Notes: generated by a model not told the origin, from the letters alone. DNA of 64,000 bases from Ancylobacter lacus (GCF_018390635.1 NZ_JAHBGE010000036.1:1-64000), one strand, 5' to 3'. Numbered from the stretch's first letter, positions 9,719 through 19,106 are shown. A program made the numbers and translations.

Positions 9719-10552
9719 ATGGCTAGGCATGCGAGACAGGCCCATGGCGTTGCCCGCCCGATGACGACGCTTTCCGCTCCCGAGGTGGTGCTGCCGGCTG
9801 GTGAGGCCGAGCGGCCGCCGTCGAGGCGCGCGCGCCGGTGGGCCGATATCCTGCCGCCGGCCGGCGCGGCGATGCTGCATCTGGCGATCCTCGGCGCGCT
9901 GCTCCTGCACGTTGCTGCGCCGCTCGATCTGGCTGAGCCGCCGGCGCTCGAGACCGAGGTGATCAGCGCGCGCGCGTTCGAGGCGCTGCGTCCGTCCGGG
10001 CCGGCCGTCCCGCCGCCCGAGGCGACCGCGACCTCTGCGGCGCCCGAAGCGGGCCTTCCCGCCACCTCACCGGCCACTCCCGCCACGCCTTCTGCCGCCG
10101 CGCCGGCCGCCGCTCCCGCCGCTCCCGCCGCGCCGTCCGCGCCGCCGGCCGCCGCTCCGCCGGACGATACGGTGCGCCCGGTCCGCATGTTGTCGGCTCA
10201 GGCGCTGGCGAGCCCGAAAAGCCGGGCCTTGCGGCGCGAGCTTGCCACCCTCGCCGACGAGGAACGCATCGCCCAGCTCTGCGACCTCGAGGCGATGGAG
10301 CAGATCCACGCCTGGCGCGCCGGCTTCCAGCCGGACCGGCTGGTGGACTACGCCCGGGCCGAGCCGCGGATGAGCGGGGCGCGCTTCGTCGCGGCAGGAG
10401 GCGCCTTCCGCAGCCGGCGCGGCTGGTATGAGGTGTCGTTCCAGTGCGAGCTGGACGCCGCCGGGCAGGCGGTGGTCGGCTTCGCCTTCCGGGTGGGGGC
10501 GTCGATCCCGCCCGACCAGTGGGCCGGCTACAACCTCGCCGCGGTGCATTGA
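9719..10552 (+). CDS. DUF930 domain protein, membrane-anchored
   Basis: The predicted protein is 277 residues: a short cytoplasmic part, one membrane segment (AAMLHLAILGALLLHVAA), an Ala/Pro-rich linker resembling TonB linkers, and a conserved C-terminal domain. That domain includes QLCDLEAMEQIHAW and two cysteines. It resembles DUF930, a family largely limited to Rhizobiales with no known function. I use ATG 9719 because GGAG lies five bases upstream; ATG 9761, 14 codons later, is an alternative. A periplasmic role seems likely. Confidence 0.7.
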   Translation: MARHARQAHGVARPMTTLSAPEVVLPAGEAERPPSRRARRWADILPPAGAAMLHLAILGALLLHVAAPLDLAEPPALETEVISARAFEALRPSGPAVPPPEATATSAAPEAGLPATSPATPATPSAAAPAAAPAAPAAPSAPPAAAPPDDTVRPVRMLSAQALASPKSRALRRELATLADEERIAQLCDLEAMEQIHAWRAGFQPDRLVDYARAEPRMSGARFVAAGGAFRSRRGWYEVSFQCELDAAGQAVVGFAFRVGASIPPDQWAGYNLAAVH

Positions 10553-10598
10553 GGGCGTCGGCACGGCCGGCCGATGCGGCGCGCAGGGCCGCCGCCGG

Positions 10599-11438
10599 TT
10601 AGGGTGACGACGGCGCCTGTTCCAGCGGCACCCCGCATTGCGCGGCGACCTGCCGGGCCAGTTGCGCCATCAGCGCGCCCACCGTCTCGCCGTCCTGCGC
10701 CAGCGCGGCGCCGTCCAGCGCCGTGACGGGGCGCAGGAAGCGCACGCTGTTGGTGAGGAACACCGCCTCTGCCGTAGCGAGATCGTCCGGCGCCAGCGGC
10801 GCCTCCGCCGCCACCAGGCCGAGCGCCGGGGCCGCCTCCAGCACCAGCGCCCGCATCACCCCCGGCAGGCAGCCTTCGGCGAGGGGAGGGGTGAGGAGCC
10901 GCCCCGCCTTCAGCACGAACACATTGGCGATGGTGCTGCAGGCGACGCGGCCTCCGGTATTCAGGATCAGGGCGTCCTCCGCCCCCGCCGCGGCGGCCTG
11001 CCGGGCCGCGAGGATATGGTCGAGATAGCCGAGGGTCTTGAGCTGGGCGGTGGGGGAGAACTCGTTGCGCCGTCCCGCCGCCGTCACCAGCCGGGCCGGC
11101 TGGCCGAGCAGCGCCGGGCTCCACGGCGTCGCGGAGACGAGGAGGGTCGCCGGGCCGGCGCTCGCCGGCCACAGCCCGCGCGCGGCGGTGCCCCGGGTGA
11201 GGGTGGTGCGCAGGATGGTCGGGGCCGGGGTCAGGGCGGCATCGAGCGCCCGCTCCACCCGCTCGGGCTCAATGGCAATGCCAAGGGCATCGGCCGCCTG
11301 CAGCAGCCGGCCGACATGGCGGGCGCGGGCGAACACCACCCCGCCAAGGGCGAGCGCGGTGTCGAACACCCCGTCTCCGAGGGTGAAGCCGCGATCCTCC
11401 GCGCTGATCCAGCTTCCGGCACCCGGGCCGGTGCTCAC
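10599..11438 (-). CDS. pabC: Aminodeoxychorismate lyase-like class IV aminotransferase
   Basis: This 279-residue PLP enzyme of fold type IV probably removes pyruvate from 4-amino-4-deoxychorismate to give 4-aminobenzoate for folate. The PLP lysine lies in QLKTLGYL, and GGRVACSTIANVF is the expected cofactor-phosphate region. The GTG start at 11438 overlaps the TGA of pabA in GTGA (four-base overlap), so translation is coupled. Branched-chain or D-amino-acid aminotransferase activity cannot be excluded from sequence, but the pabB-pabA-pabC order supports this call. Confidence 0.85.
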   Translation of the reverse strand: MSTGPGAGSWISAEDRGFTLGDGVFDTALALGGVVFARARHVGRLLQAADALGIAIEPERVERALDAALTPAPTILRTTLTRGTAARGLWPASAGPATLLVSATPWSPALLGQPARLVTAAGRRNEFSPTAQLKTLGYLDHILAARQAAAAGAEDALILNTGGRVACSTIANVFVLKAGRLLTPPLAEGCLPGVMRALVLEAAPALGLVAAEAPLAPDDLATAEAVFLTNSVRFLRPVTALDGAALAQDGETVGALMAQLARQVAAQCGVPLEQAPSSP

Positions 11439-12022
11439 GGCACGGCCTCGGCAAAGGCGCGGGCGGATTTCAGGAAATTGCCGAGCAGGAGGTAGCCGTG
11501 CTCGGTGAGCACCGATTCCGGGTGGAACTGCACGCCGAAGGTGGGGTGTTCGCGGTGGGCGAGGCCCATGATCTCGCCATCCTCGCTCCAGGCGGTGGCA
11601 ACGAGCGGCGAGCCCGGCTCCAGCTCCACCGCGAGGGAGTGGTAGCGGCCGGCCGGGAAGGGGGAGGGCAGCGCGGTGAAGACGTCGGTACCGCGATGGG
11701 TGATCTGCGAGGCGCGGCCGTGCATGGGGGTGCGGGCCCGCACCACGCGCCCGCCGAAGGCCTGCCCGATGCACTGGTGGCCGAGGCAGATGCCGAGGAT
11801 GGGCAGGCGGCCCGACAGCGAGCGGATCACCTCCAGCGAGACGCCCGCCTCGTTGGGCGAGCACGGCCCCGGCGAGACCACCACCGCCTCCGCGCCGGAG
11901 CGGGCGATCTCGTCCAGGCTGGCGGCGTCGTTGCGCACCACCTCCACCCGCTCGCCGAGCTCGGTGAGGTAGCGCGCCACGTTGAAGACGAAGCTGTCGT
12001 AATTGTCGATGAGCAGGATCAT
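11435..12022 (-). CDS. pabA: Aminodeoxychorismate/anthranilate synthase glutamine amidotransferase subunit
   Basis: This 195-residue class I glutamine amidotransferase supplies ammonia to the chorismate-using subunit. Visible motifs are LLIDNYDSFVFN at the start, the nucleophile in GICLGHQ and the catalytic HPES near the C-terminus. It sits between pabB (nine-base gap) and pabC (four-base overlap). PabA and TrpG are often interchangeable; context favours 4-aminobenzoate synthesis. Confidence 0.9.
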   Translation of the reverse strand: MILLIDNYDSFVFNVARYLTELGERVEVVRNDAASLDEIARSGAEAVVVSPGPCSPNEAGVSLEVIRSLSGRLPILGICLGHQCIGQAFGGRVVRARTPMHGRASQITHRGTDVFTALPSPFPAGRYHSLAVELEPGSPLVATAWSEDGEIMGLAHREHPTFGVQFHPESVLTEHGYLLLGNFLKSARAFAEAVP

Positions 12023-12031
12023 GGCCGCACC

Positions 12032-13447
12032 TCAGGGCATCGGCCGGAAGGCGCGGAACAGCCGCTCGGCCTTGGTGAGGCTCTCGGCGTGCTCCTGCGC
12101 CGGGTCGGACAGCAGGGTGATGCCGCCGCCGACGCCGAAGCTGGCCTCGCCGCCCTCCAGCGTCACGGTGCGGATGGCGATGTTGAGGTCGATGGTGCCG
12201 TCGAAGCCGAAATAGCCGATCGAGCCGCAATAGATGCCGCGCGGCCGGCCCTCCAGCTCGCGGATGATCTCCATCGCCCGGATCTTCGGCGCGCCGGTGA
12301 TCGAGCCGCCGGGAAAGGCCGCGCCGAGCAGGTCCAGCCCGTCCCGGCCTTCCGCCAGCTCGCCGGTCACCACCGAGACGAGGTGGTGGACATTGGCATA
12401 GGTCTCCAGACCGCACAGGCGCGGCACCTTCACCGTGCCGGGGCGGCACACGCGCGAGAGATCGTTGCGCAGCAGGTCGACGATCATCACGTTTTCGGCG
12501 CGATCCTTCTCGCTGGCGGTCAGTTCCCGGCCGCGGAAGGCGTCAAGAGTCGGCTCCACCGAGCGCGGCACCGTGCCCTTGATCGGCCGCGCCTCCACCG
12601 TGCCGGACGCGATCCGCACGAAGCGCTCCGGAGAGGAGGAGGCGATCACGCGGTCCGGGTTGACGATGAGCGCGGCAAAGGTCGCGGGGTTGGCGCGGCG
12701 CAGCCGGTCGTAGAGCGCGAGCGGGTCGACCGGGGCGAAGGGCGCGGCGAAGCGCTGGGTGAAGTTGGCCTGGAAGATGTCGCCGGCGCGGATGTAGTCG
12801 ATGACCCGCGCCACCGCGGCCCGATAACCCTCGGCGGTGAAGTTCGAGGTCCAGCCCGGTTCGGGCGGCACCGCCCCGAGCGCGGCGGGCGCCCGCTCCA
12901 GCCGGTCGGTGGTTTCGATGAGCCGGGCCCGCGCCCGGGCCTGCCGGCGGGCGGGATCGGCCTCCGGCCAGCCGGTGGAGATGAGGTAGGTCCGCTGCGC
13001 CGCGCGGTCGAAGGCGAGGATGACGTCGTAGAAGCCGAGGTCGATCTCGGCGCCCTCGCCGGGCTCGGCCGCCGGGGTGGGGAAGCGGTCGAACAGCCGC
13101 CCGGCCTCATAGCCGACATAGCCGGCCGCGCCGCCCTGGAACGCCGCGCCGAGGGCGAGGGGGCCCGGCGCCGGCGGGGCCTGGTGATAGGCGGCGAGGC
13201 GCGCGCGCAGCGCTTCCAGCGGCGGCGCCTCCTCGCGCATGCCGTTCCACCACGCCGCGCCCCCTTCCACCCGGAACCGGGCGAACGGGTCGGCCATCAC
13301 ATAGGACCAGCGGCCGAGCTGGGGGTGAACCATCGCGCTGTCGAGAAAGACGAGGCCGGGCTCGCCGCCGGCGACGAGGCGGCGGGCGGCCTCCCACGGG
13401 TCAAGCGGGGCGAGTTCTACGACCAGCGGCGGCGGTTCCTGGATCAT
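12032..13447 (-). CDS. pabB: Aminodeoxychorismate synthase component I
   Basis: This is a 471-residue chorismate-binding enzyme. The segment ARPIKGTVPR carries lysine where anthranilate synthases have PIAGT; that lysine is the known hallmark of aminodeoxychorismate synthases. The C-terminal PGGSITGAPK and EIIRELEGRPRG motifs are also present. ATG 13447 is chosen over an upstream TTG three codons earlier; neither has a strong ribosome site. It heads the three-gene pab block and is divergent from tctC. Confidence 0.93.
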   Translation of the reverse strand: MIQEPPPLVVELAPLDPWEAARRLVAGGEPGLVFLDSAMVHPQLGRWSYVMADPFARFRVEGGAAWWNGMREEAPPLEALRARLAAYHQAPPAPGPLALGAAFQGGAAGYVGYEAGRLFDRFPTPAAEPGEGAEIDLGFYDVILAFDRAAQRTYLISTGWPEADPARRQARARARLIETTDRLERAPAALGAVPPEPGWTSNFTAEGYRAAVARVIDYIRAGDIFQANFTQRFAAPFAPVDPLALYDRLRRANPATFAALIVNPDRVIASSSPERFVRIASGTVEARPIKGTVPRSVEPTLDAFRGRELTASEKDRAENVMIVDLLRNDLSRVCRPGTVKVPRLCGLETYANVHHLVSVVTGELAEGRDGLDLLGAAFPGGSITGAPKIRAMEIIRELEGRPRGIYCGSIGYFGFDGTIDLNIAIRTVTLEGGEASFGVGGGITLLSDPAQEHAESLTKAERLFRAFRPMP

Positions 13448-13657
13448 GGGGCGCAATATGGGAGGCTCGGGCGATTCTTCCTAGCACGCCGGACGGACGC
13501 GGGGCCGCCCGCTCTCGTTCCTTCTGACGACTTGACGCTACGTCCGTGCAATGGTCGCTTAGCTCCAACCGGGCAAAAACCGGCCGCATCGCGGTTCCGA
13601 AGCCCAACCGGCCGGCGAAACACTGTTCGCACGGCATCAGTCCTGGGAGGACGCTCA

Positions 13658-14701
13658 ATGACACACCCGAACCCACGGATGGCGGCCGCCTCGACCGAGG
13701 CGGCGCCGCGCCCCTCCGCCACCCGCCGCATGGTCGTGCTCGCCTGCGCCGCGCTGGCGGCGCTCGCGATCCCCTTCAGCCCGGCGCGGGCGCAGACCTA
13801 CCCCGACCGGCCCATCACCATGGTGGTGCCCTTCGCCGCGGGCGGGCCCACCGACACCGTGGCCCGGCTGATCGCCGAATCCATGTCGAAGACCCTCGGC
13901 CAGCAGGTTGTGGTGGAAAATGTCGGCGGCGCCGGCGGTACGCGCGGCGCCGGTCAGGTCGCGAAGGCGGCGCCGGATGGCTACACCATCCTCCTGCACC
14001 ATATCGGGCAGGCGACCTCCGCCACGCTGTACCGCAAGCTGCCCTACAATGTGCTGACCGACTTCGTCGAGATCGGCCTCGTCACCGATGTGCCGATGAC
14101 CGTCATCGGCAAGAAGGACCTTCCGCCCACTACCATCACCGAGCTGGTCTCCTATGTGAAGGAGAACAAGGAGAAGGTGATCTACGGCAATGCCGGGGTG
14201 GGCTCGGCCTCGCATCTGTGCGGCATGCTGCTGATGTCGGCGCTCGCCTCGCCGATGACCACCGTGCCCTATCAGGGGACCGGACCGGCGATGAACGACC
14301 TCGTCGGCGGGCAGATCGACCTGATGTGCGACCAGTCCACCAACACCACCGGCCAGATCAAGGCCGGCAAGGTGAAGGCCTATGGCGTCACCACGCCGAC
14401 CCGGGTGAAGTCACTGCCGGACCTGCCGACCTTCGGCGAGAGCGGCGTGAAGAATTTCGAGGTCGCGGTGTGGCACGGCGCCTATGCGCCGAAAGGCACC
14501 TCGCCCGAGGTGGTGGCCAAGCTCAACAATGCGCTGCGCGTCGCGCTGCAGGACCCCAAGGTGATCGCCCGCTTCGCCGATCTCGGCACCGAGCCGGTGA
14601 GCCAGGACCGCGCCTCGCCCGAGGCCCACAAGGCTTTCCTCGAGGCCGAGGTCGCCAAGTGGAAGCCCATCATCGAACAGGCCGGCATCTACGCCGACTG
14701 A
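13658..14701 (+). CDS. tctC: Tripartite tricarboxylate transporter substrate-binding protein
   Basis: This is the periplasmic solute receptor (TctC/Bug family, 347 residues). The signal peptide ends near AFSPARAQ-like residues about position 45, and the mature protein begins with YPDRPITMVVPFAAGGPTD, the family signature. ATG 13658 follows GGGAGGAC. It leads tctB and tctA, making a complete secondary uptake system that uses the membrane potential. Bug receptors bind diverse carboxylates, so the substrate is not predictable. A TTGACG at 13532-13537 could be part of the promoter. Confidence 0.92.
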   Translation: MTHPNPRMAAASTEAAPRPSATRRMVVLACAALAALAIPFSPARAQTYPDRPITMVVPFAAGGPTDTVARLIAESMSKTLGQQVVVENVGGAGGTRGAGQVAKAAPDGYTILLHHIGQATSATLYRKLPYNVLTDFVEIGLVTDVPMTVIGKKDLPPTTITELVSYVKENKEKVIYGNAGVGSASHLCGMLLMSALASPMTTVPYQGTGPAMNDLVGGQIDLMCDQSTNTTGQIKAGKVKAYGVTTPTRVKSLPDLPTFGESGVKNFEVAVWHGAYAPKGTSPEVVAKLNNALRVALQDPKVIARFADLGTEPVSQDRASPEAHKAFLEAEVAKWKPIIEQAGIYAD

Positions 14702-14775
14702 CAGGCCCGACCGGCGGACCGCCCCCGGCAGAAGGGGCGGCCGTTCCAAGAAGCGCCACAGGGGGGACAGCGGCC

Positions 14776-15252
14776 GTGAGCCGATTCATCCGAAATCCGA
14801 AGGACGTGATCACAGGCGGCCTGCTGCTCGCGCTGGCCTCGATGTTCGCGTATCTCTCGCTCGACCTGCCGATGGGCTCGGCCGTCCGCATGGGGCCCGG
14901 CTATTTCCCGCTGATGCTGGCGGGGCTCTTGGCGCTGCTCGGCCTGCTGGTGCTGATCGGCGGGCTGCGCTTCGAGGACGCCGGCGAACCGTTGAGCCTC
15001 GCCGCGATACCCTGGCGGGCGCTCGGTCTCGTGACGCTGGCGGTGGTGGTGTTCGGCCTCGGCATCCGCCCGCTGGGCCTTGGCGCGGCCATGGGCCTGT
15101 CGGTGTTCCTCTCGGCCCTGGCCAGCCGGCGCTTCCGGCTTCCCACCGCGCTGTTGCTCACCGCGCTGATGGTGGCATTCGCCTGGCTCGTCTTCATCAA
15201 GGCTCTGGGCCTGCCGCTGCCGATGCGCGGGCCCTGGCTCGGCGGCTATTGA
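14776..15252 (+). CDS. tctB: Tripartite tricarboxylate transporter small membrane subunit TctB
   Basis: This 158-residue protein has four predicted membrane helices and corresponds to the small TctB subunit. The GPGYFPLMLAGLLALLG segment at residues 39-55 is typical. The start is GTG 14776, within the longest reading of the frame and after GGGGGGACAG. It lies 74 bases after tctC and 12 bases before tctA. Confidence 0.88.
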   Translation: MSRFIRNPKDVITGGLLLALASMFAYLSLDLPMGSAVRMGPGYFPLMLAGLLALLGLLVLIGGLRFEDAGEPLSLAAIPWRALGLVTLAVVVFGLGIRPLGLGAAMGLSVFLSALASRRFRLPTALLLTALMVAFAWLVFIKALGLPLPMRGPWLGGY

Positions 15253-15264
15253 GATCGGGACGCC

Positions 15265-16764
15265 ATGGACATCCTCTCGAACCTCGAACTCGGCTTCTCG
15301 GTCGCCCTCAGCCTCCAGAACCTGTTCTACTGCTTCGTCGGCGTGCTGCTGGGCACGCTCATCGGGGTGCTGCCGGGCCTCGGCCCGGTGGCGACCATCG
15401 CGATGCTGCTGCCGATCACCTTCGGCCTGCCGCCGGTCTCGGCGCTCATCATGCTCGCGGGCATCTATTACGGCGCGCAGTATGGCGGCTCGACCACGGC
15501 GATCCTGATCAACCTGCCGGGCGAAAGCTCATCCGTCGTTACCGCGCTGGACGGCTACCAGATGGCGCGGCAGGGCCGGGCCGGGGTGGCGCTGGCGACG
15601 GCGGCGCTGGGCTCGTTCTTCGCCGGCTCGGTGGCGACGCTGCTGCTGGCGCTGTTCGCCCCGCCGCTGGCCGATCTCGCGCTCCAGTTCGGCGCGCCGG
15701 AATATTTCGCGCTGATGGTGCTGGGCCTCATCGCGTCGGTGGCGCTGGCCTCCGGCTCGGTGCTGAAGGCGCTGGCGATGGTCGTGCTGGGCATACTGCT
15801 CGGCATCGCCGGACAGGACGTCTACACCGGCGTGCCGCGCTTCACCTTCGACATCACCGACCTCGCCGACGGCATCGAGTTCGTGGCGCTCGCAATGGGC
15901 GTGTTCGGCCTCGGCGAGATCATCCGGAACCTCGAGGACGAGCACACGCGCTCCGTCGGCGTGCAGAAGGTGACGGGGCTGATGCTGACGCGGGAGGACT
16001 TCAGGCGCATCGTCGGCCCGGTCCTGCGCGGCACGGCGCTGGGTTCGCTCCTCGGCATCCTGCCGGGAGGCGGCGCGATGCTGTCGTCCTTCGCGTCCTA
16101 TTCCATCGAGAAGAAGATATCGAAGACGCCGCAGCGCTTCGGCAAGGGCGCCATCGAGGGGGTCGCGGGGCCGGAGAGCGCCAACAATGCCGGCGCGCAG
16201 ACCTCCTTCATCCCGATGCTGACGCTGGGCATTCCGTCCAACCCGGTGATGGCGCTGATGATCGGCGCCCTCATCATCCAGGGCATCGTGCCCGGCCCCA
16301 ATGTGGTGAACGAGAAGCCGGACCTGTTCTGGGGCATCATCGCCTCGATGTGGATCGGCAATTTCATGCTGGTGCTGCTCAACCTGCCGCTGATCGGCAT
16401 CTGGGTGCGCCTGCTGACCGTGCCCTACCACGTGCTCTACCCCCTGATCGTCGGCTTCTGCTGCATCGGCGTCTACAGCGTGAACAACAATGTGTTCGAC
16501 GTGTTCGCCATGGCGCTGTTCGGGGTGGTGGGCTACGTGCTGGTGAAGCTGGAATGCGAGCCGGCGCCGCTGCTGCTGGGCTTCATCATCGGGCCGATGC
16601 TGGAGGAATATCTGCGCCGCGCGATGCTGATCTCGCGCGGCGACCCGCTGGTGTTCTTCACCCGTCCGCTCTCCGCCTCGCTGCTGCTGCTGGCGCTGGC
16701 GGCGCTGGTGGTGGTGCTGCTGCCCTCGGTGCGGAAGACCCGTGACGAGGCCTTCAAGGAATGA
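15265..16764 (+). CDS. tctA: Tripartite tricarboxylate transporter large permease TctA
   Basis: This 499-residue inner-membrane protein has about 11-12 helices. The family signatures are GVLPGLGPVATIAMLLPITFG near residue 35, YYGAQYGGSTTAILINLPGE, and a second GILPGGGAMLSSF half-repeat. It forms the transport channel with TctB and receives substrate from TctC. A strong hairpin follows the stop codon. Confidence 0.94.
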   Translation: MDILSNLELGFSVALSLQNLFYCFVGVLLGTLIGVLPGLGPVATIAMLLPITFGLPPVSALIMLAGIYYGAQYGGSTTAILINLPGESSSVVTALDGYQMARQGRAGVALATAALGSFFAGSVATLLLALFAPPLADLALQFGAPEYFALMVLGLIASVALASGSVLKALAMVVLGILLGIAGQDVYTGVPRFTFDITDLADGIEFVALAMGVFGLGEIIRNLEDEHTRSVGVQKVTGLMLTREDFRRIVGPVLRGTALGSLLGILPGGGAMLSSFASYSIEKKISKTPQRFGKGAIEGVAGPESANNAGAQTSFIPMLTLGIPSNPVMALMIGALIIQGIVPGPNVVNEKPDLFWGIIASMWIGNFMLVLLNLPLIGIWVRLLTVPYHVLYPLIVGFCCIGVYSVNNNVFDVFAMALFGVVGYVLVKLECEPAPLLLGFIIGPMLEEYLRRAMLISRGDPLVFFTRPLSASLLLLALAALVVVLLPSVRKTRDEAFKE

Positions 16765-16779
16765 CAGGGCTGTGAATTA

Positions 16780-16815
16780 CCCCGCCCTGGGCTATGGACA
16801 GGGCGGGGTGCCTTT
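16780..16815 (+). terminator. Terminator hairpin after tctCBA
   Basis: CCCCGCCCTG (16780-16789) and CAGGGCGGGG (16799-16808) form a perfect ten-base stem with a nine-base loop, followed by TGCCTTT. It begins 16 bases after the tctA stop and separates the operon from the tRNA gene. Confidence 0.65.
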
Positions 16816-16862
16816 GCTACATGCCCACCCATCGCAGCGGCGCTGCCGCGGCGAACCGGTTC

Positions 16863-16938
<76 letters not shown>

Positions 16939-17106
16939 TCCTCCCCGATGGATTGCCGAACCGGTTTTGACGACACGGGCGCTGAGGCGCCGTTGTCTCG
17001 TTTCCCGCGTCTTCAAACGATCCTACCTTCGCCACATCCCGGCCTGCGGCCCATGGGAATTCGCGTTCCGCTCCCCATATGGGTTCTTTGCCAGGAGGAA
17101 GACGCC

Positions 17107-17301
17107 ATGCTGTGCGCCGAATGCCTGCGGTGCGGGCGGCGATCCATCCTCGGCGCGCCCGCCGCCGCGCTCGCGGAAACGCCCGATCCGGCGGTGCCCT
17201 CGGCCAAGCTGCGCTGCGACCTCTGCGGGGGCCGGCGGGTGCGTGTGGTGCGTCCGGCCGGGCCGATGGAGCTGATCGCCTTCGTCGCCGGGCGCCGCTG
17301 A
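17107..17301 (+). CDS. Small cysteine-motif protein, possible zinc ribbon
   Basis: This is a 64-residue protein with C3-x2-C6-x2-C9 at the N-terminus and C37-x2-C40 (CDLCGG) later, spaced as in a metal-binding ribbon. I do not recognise the family. A near-consensus AGGAGGA lies about eight bases before the ATG, which is the main reason to accept it. It is unrelated to its neighbours, and the function is unknown. Confidence 0.55.
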   Translation: MLCAECLRCGRRSILGAPAAALAETPDPAVPSAKLRCDLCGGRRVRVVRPAGPMELIAFVAGRR

Positions 17302-17329
17302 CGCAGCGGTGGCCCGCCGCCACCGCCGG

Positions 17330-17354
17330 TGAACGAAATGAGGCCTCGCACGTT
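17330..17354 (+). promoter_or_regulatory. Possible EcfG-type general-stress promoter
   Basis: TGAAC (17330-17334) is followed after 16 bases by CGTT (17351-17354). This is one mismatch from the alphaproteobacterial general-stress consensus GGAAC-N16/17-CGTT. It lies about 60 bases before a small membrane-tail protein of a type often stress-induced. A single mismatch in so short a pattern makes this tentative. Confidence 0.3.
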
Positions 17355-17416
17355 GTCCGCGCGAACGACGCCCCCCGGGGCGCGCAGCGTCAGCCACCAA
17401 GCGAGGAGATATCGAG

Positions 17417-17653
17417 ATGGACACGGGCGACAACCTCACCGGCCGCGCGTCGGAATTCGGCTATAAGGCCAAGCATGAGGCGGAATCGGCCGCGCGCTCC
17501 ACCGCGAGCGTCGCCGACCGCGCCATGAACGAAGCGGATGAGCGGCTCGATGCGCTGGAGGACGAAGCCACGGGCGAGCGGCGCTATTCCTTCCACACGC
17601 TGGTTGCGGCGGGCCTTGCCGGCTACGTCGTGGGACGGCTGTTCAGCCACTGA
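17417..17653 (+). CDS. Small helical protein with C-terminal membrane tail
   Basis: The protein has 78 residues: a charged, alanine-rich amphipathic helix region (about residues 5-55), then a hydrophobic glycine-containing tail (LVAAGLAGYVVGRLF) ending the protein. This resembles the ElaB/YqjD/DUF883 layout of small inner-membrane, often stationary-phase proteins, although I cannot assign it firmly. GAGGAGA lies about eight bases before the ATG. A possible stress promoter lies upstream. Confidence 0.65.
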   Translation: MDTGDNLTGRASEFGYKAKHEAESAARSTASVADRAMNEADERLDALEDEATGERRYSFHTLVAAGLAGYVVGRLFSH

Positions 17654-17762
17654 TGCCGGGCCCCGACGGTCATCGAGACCCGGCGGGGGGTACGCTCCCG
17701 CCGGCCCGGGAAGAAGCAGACGACCCGGGCGGCACAGGCGCCGCCGCGAGAAAGAAAACCCA

Positions 17763-18653
17763 ATGCAGACGCTGACCGTCCGTCATGTGACGCAGTACAA
17801 CTACGCCAACCCCGTGACCTTCCAGCCGCACCGGCTGATGCTGCGGCCGCGGGACAGCCATGACCTTCGCCTCGTCGACGCCGAGCTCATCCTCTCGCCG
17901 CCCGGCCATGTGCGCTGGCTGCACGACGTGTTCGGCAATTCCGTCGCCATCGTCGACTTCGCCGAACCCGCGAGCGAGCTGCGGATCGAGAGCGTGCTGA
18001 CGCTGGAGCGCTACGGCACTGGCGGGCTGAGCTTCGAGCTGGACGAGGCGGCCAAGACCTATCCCTTCGTCTATTCCACCGAGGACCGCACCGATCTCGG
18101 CCGCATGCTGGAATGCCATTACGCCGACCCGCAGGGCGAACTCGCCGCCTTCGCCCAGAGCTTCATCGCCACCCGCCCGACCGACACCATGGCGCTGCTG
18201 ACCGACATCAACAACGGCATCAAGGCCCGGTTCGCCTATCAGGTGCGCAACGAGCAGGGCACCCAGACCCCGCAGGAGACGCTGCGGCTCGGCAGCGGCT
18301 CGTGCCGCGACTTCGCGCTGCTGCTGATCGAGGCGGCCCGCTCGCTCGGCTTCGGGGCCCGCTTCGTCACCGGCTATCTCTACGACCCCGCGCTCGACGG
18401 CGACGACGCCGGCGTGGTGGGGGCGGGGGCGACCCATGCCTGGGCGGATATCTACCTTCCCGGCGCCGGCTGGGTGGAGTTCGACCCCACCAACGGCATC
18501 ATCGCCGGCGACAACCTCATCCGCATCGCGGTGACGCGCGATCCGGCGCAGGCGGTGCCGGTCGGCGGCGGCTTCACCGGCATGCTCGGCGACTATCTCG
18601 GCATGACGGTCGACGTCTCGGTGCGCTCGCACCGGTTGCCGATGGCCGCCTGA
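17763..18653 (+). CDS. Transglutaminase-like (cysteine protease fold) family protein
   Basis: This 296-residue protein has the bacterial transglutaminase N-terminal beta region and the papain-like core. The catalytic Cys is in GSCRDFALLLIEAARSLG near residue 180, the His in THAWADIYLPGAGW and the Asp in FDPTNG. No signal peptide is seen, so it is probably cytoplasmic. Such proteins usually act as peptidases or amidases rather than true cross-linkers. ATG 17763 follows GAGAAAGAAAACCCA. Confidence 0.88.
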   Translation: MQTLTVRHVTQYNYANPVTFQPHRLMLRPRDSHDLRLVDAELILSPPGHVRWLHDVFGNSVAIVDFAEPASELRIESVLTLERYGTGGLSFELDEAAKTYPFVYSTEDRTDLGRMLECHYADPQGELAAFAQSFIATRPTDTMALLTDINNGIKARFAYQVRNEQGTQTPQETLRLGSGSCRDFALLLIEAARSLGFGARFVTGYLYDPALDGDDAGVVGAGATHAWADIYLPGAGWVEFDPTNGIIAGDNLIRIAVTRDPAQAVPVGGGFTGMLGDYLGMTVDVSVRSHRLPMAA

Positions 18654-18695
18654 CAGGGCGTGGACCGCTCGGGCGCCGGGGGATAGCCTCGGCGC

Positions 18696-19106
18696 ATGAG
18701 CGATTCCATCCTTCCCCCTCCGATGTTCCACATGGTGGCCGCCGCGCCGACGCCGGTCGCTCCCTTCAGCCATTGCGTCCAGGTCGGCCCCTGGCTGTTC
18801 GTCACCGGACAGATGCCGACCGACCCGCAGGACGATGCCGCTCCGCTGCCCGAGGGCATCGAGGCGCAGACCCGGCGGGTGATGGACAATCTCATCCTGG
18901 TGCTGGAGGGGGTGGGCTACTCCCTCGCCGACGTGGTGCAGGCCCGGGTCTACATCACCGAATTCGCCCGGGACTATCCGGCGATGAACGCGACCTACCG
19001 CAGCTATTTCCCCGAAGGCCGGCTTCCGGCGCGCACCTGCATCGGCGTCACCGGGCTGGCGCGCGAGGCGCTGGTGGAGATCGACTTCGTCGCCTACCGG
19101 CCCTGA
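18696..19106 (+). CDS. RidA/YjgF-family enamine/imine deaminase
   Basis: This 136-residue single-domain member of the RidA superfamily typically hydrolyses reactive enamine or imine intermediates released by PLP enzymes. The LFVTGQMPTDP and late PARTCIGVTGLAREALVEIDFVA segments are the family signature; the conserved Arg in PARTCI would bind substrate carboxylate. It may belong to a RidA subgroup other than the canonical RidA. A strong terminator follows. Confidence 0.85.
   Translation: MSDSILPPPMFHMVAAAPTPVAPFSHCVQVGPWLFVTGQMPTDPQDDAAPLPEGIEAQTRRVMDNLILVLEGVGYSLADVVQARVYITEFARDYPAMNATYRSYFPEGRLPARTCIGVTGLAREALVEIDFVAYRP

Noticed and set aside
10599-12449. Single 616-codon frame that would fuse pabC with upstream sequence
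   Set aside because: The upstream half is out of frame with PabA and PabB and has shadow composition. PabC starts at a GTG overlapping the pabA stop.
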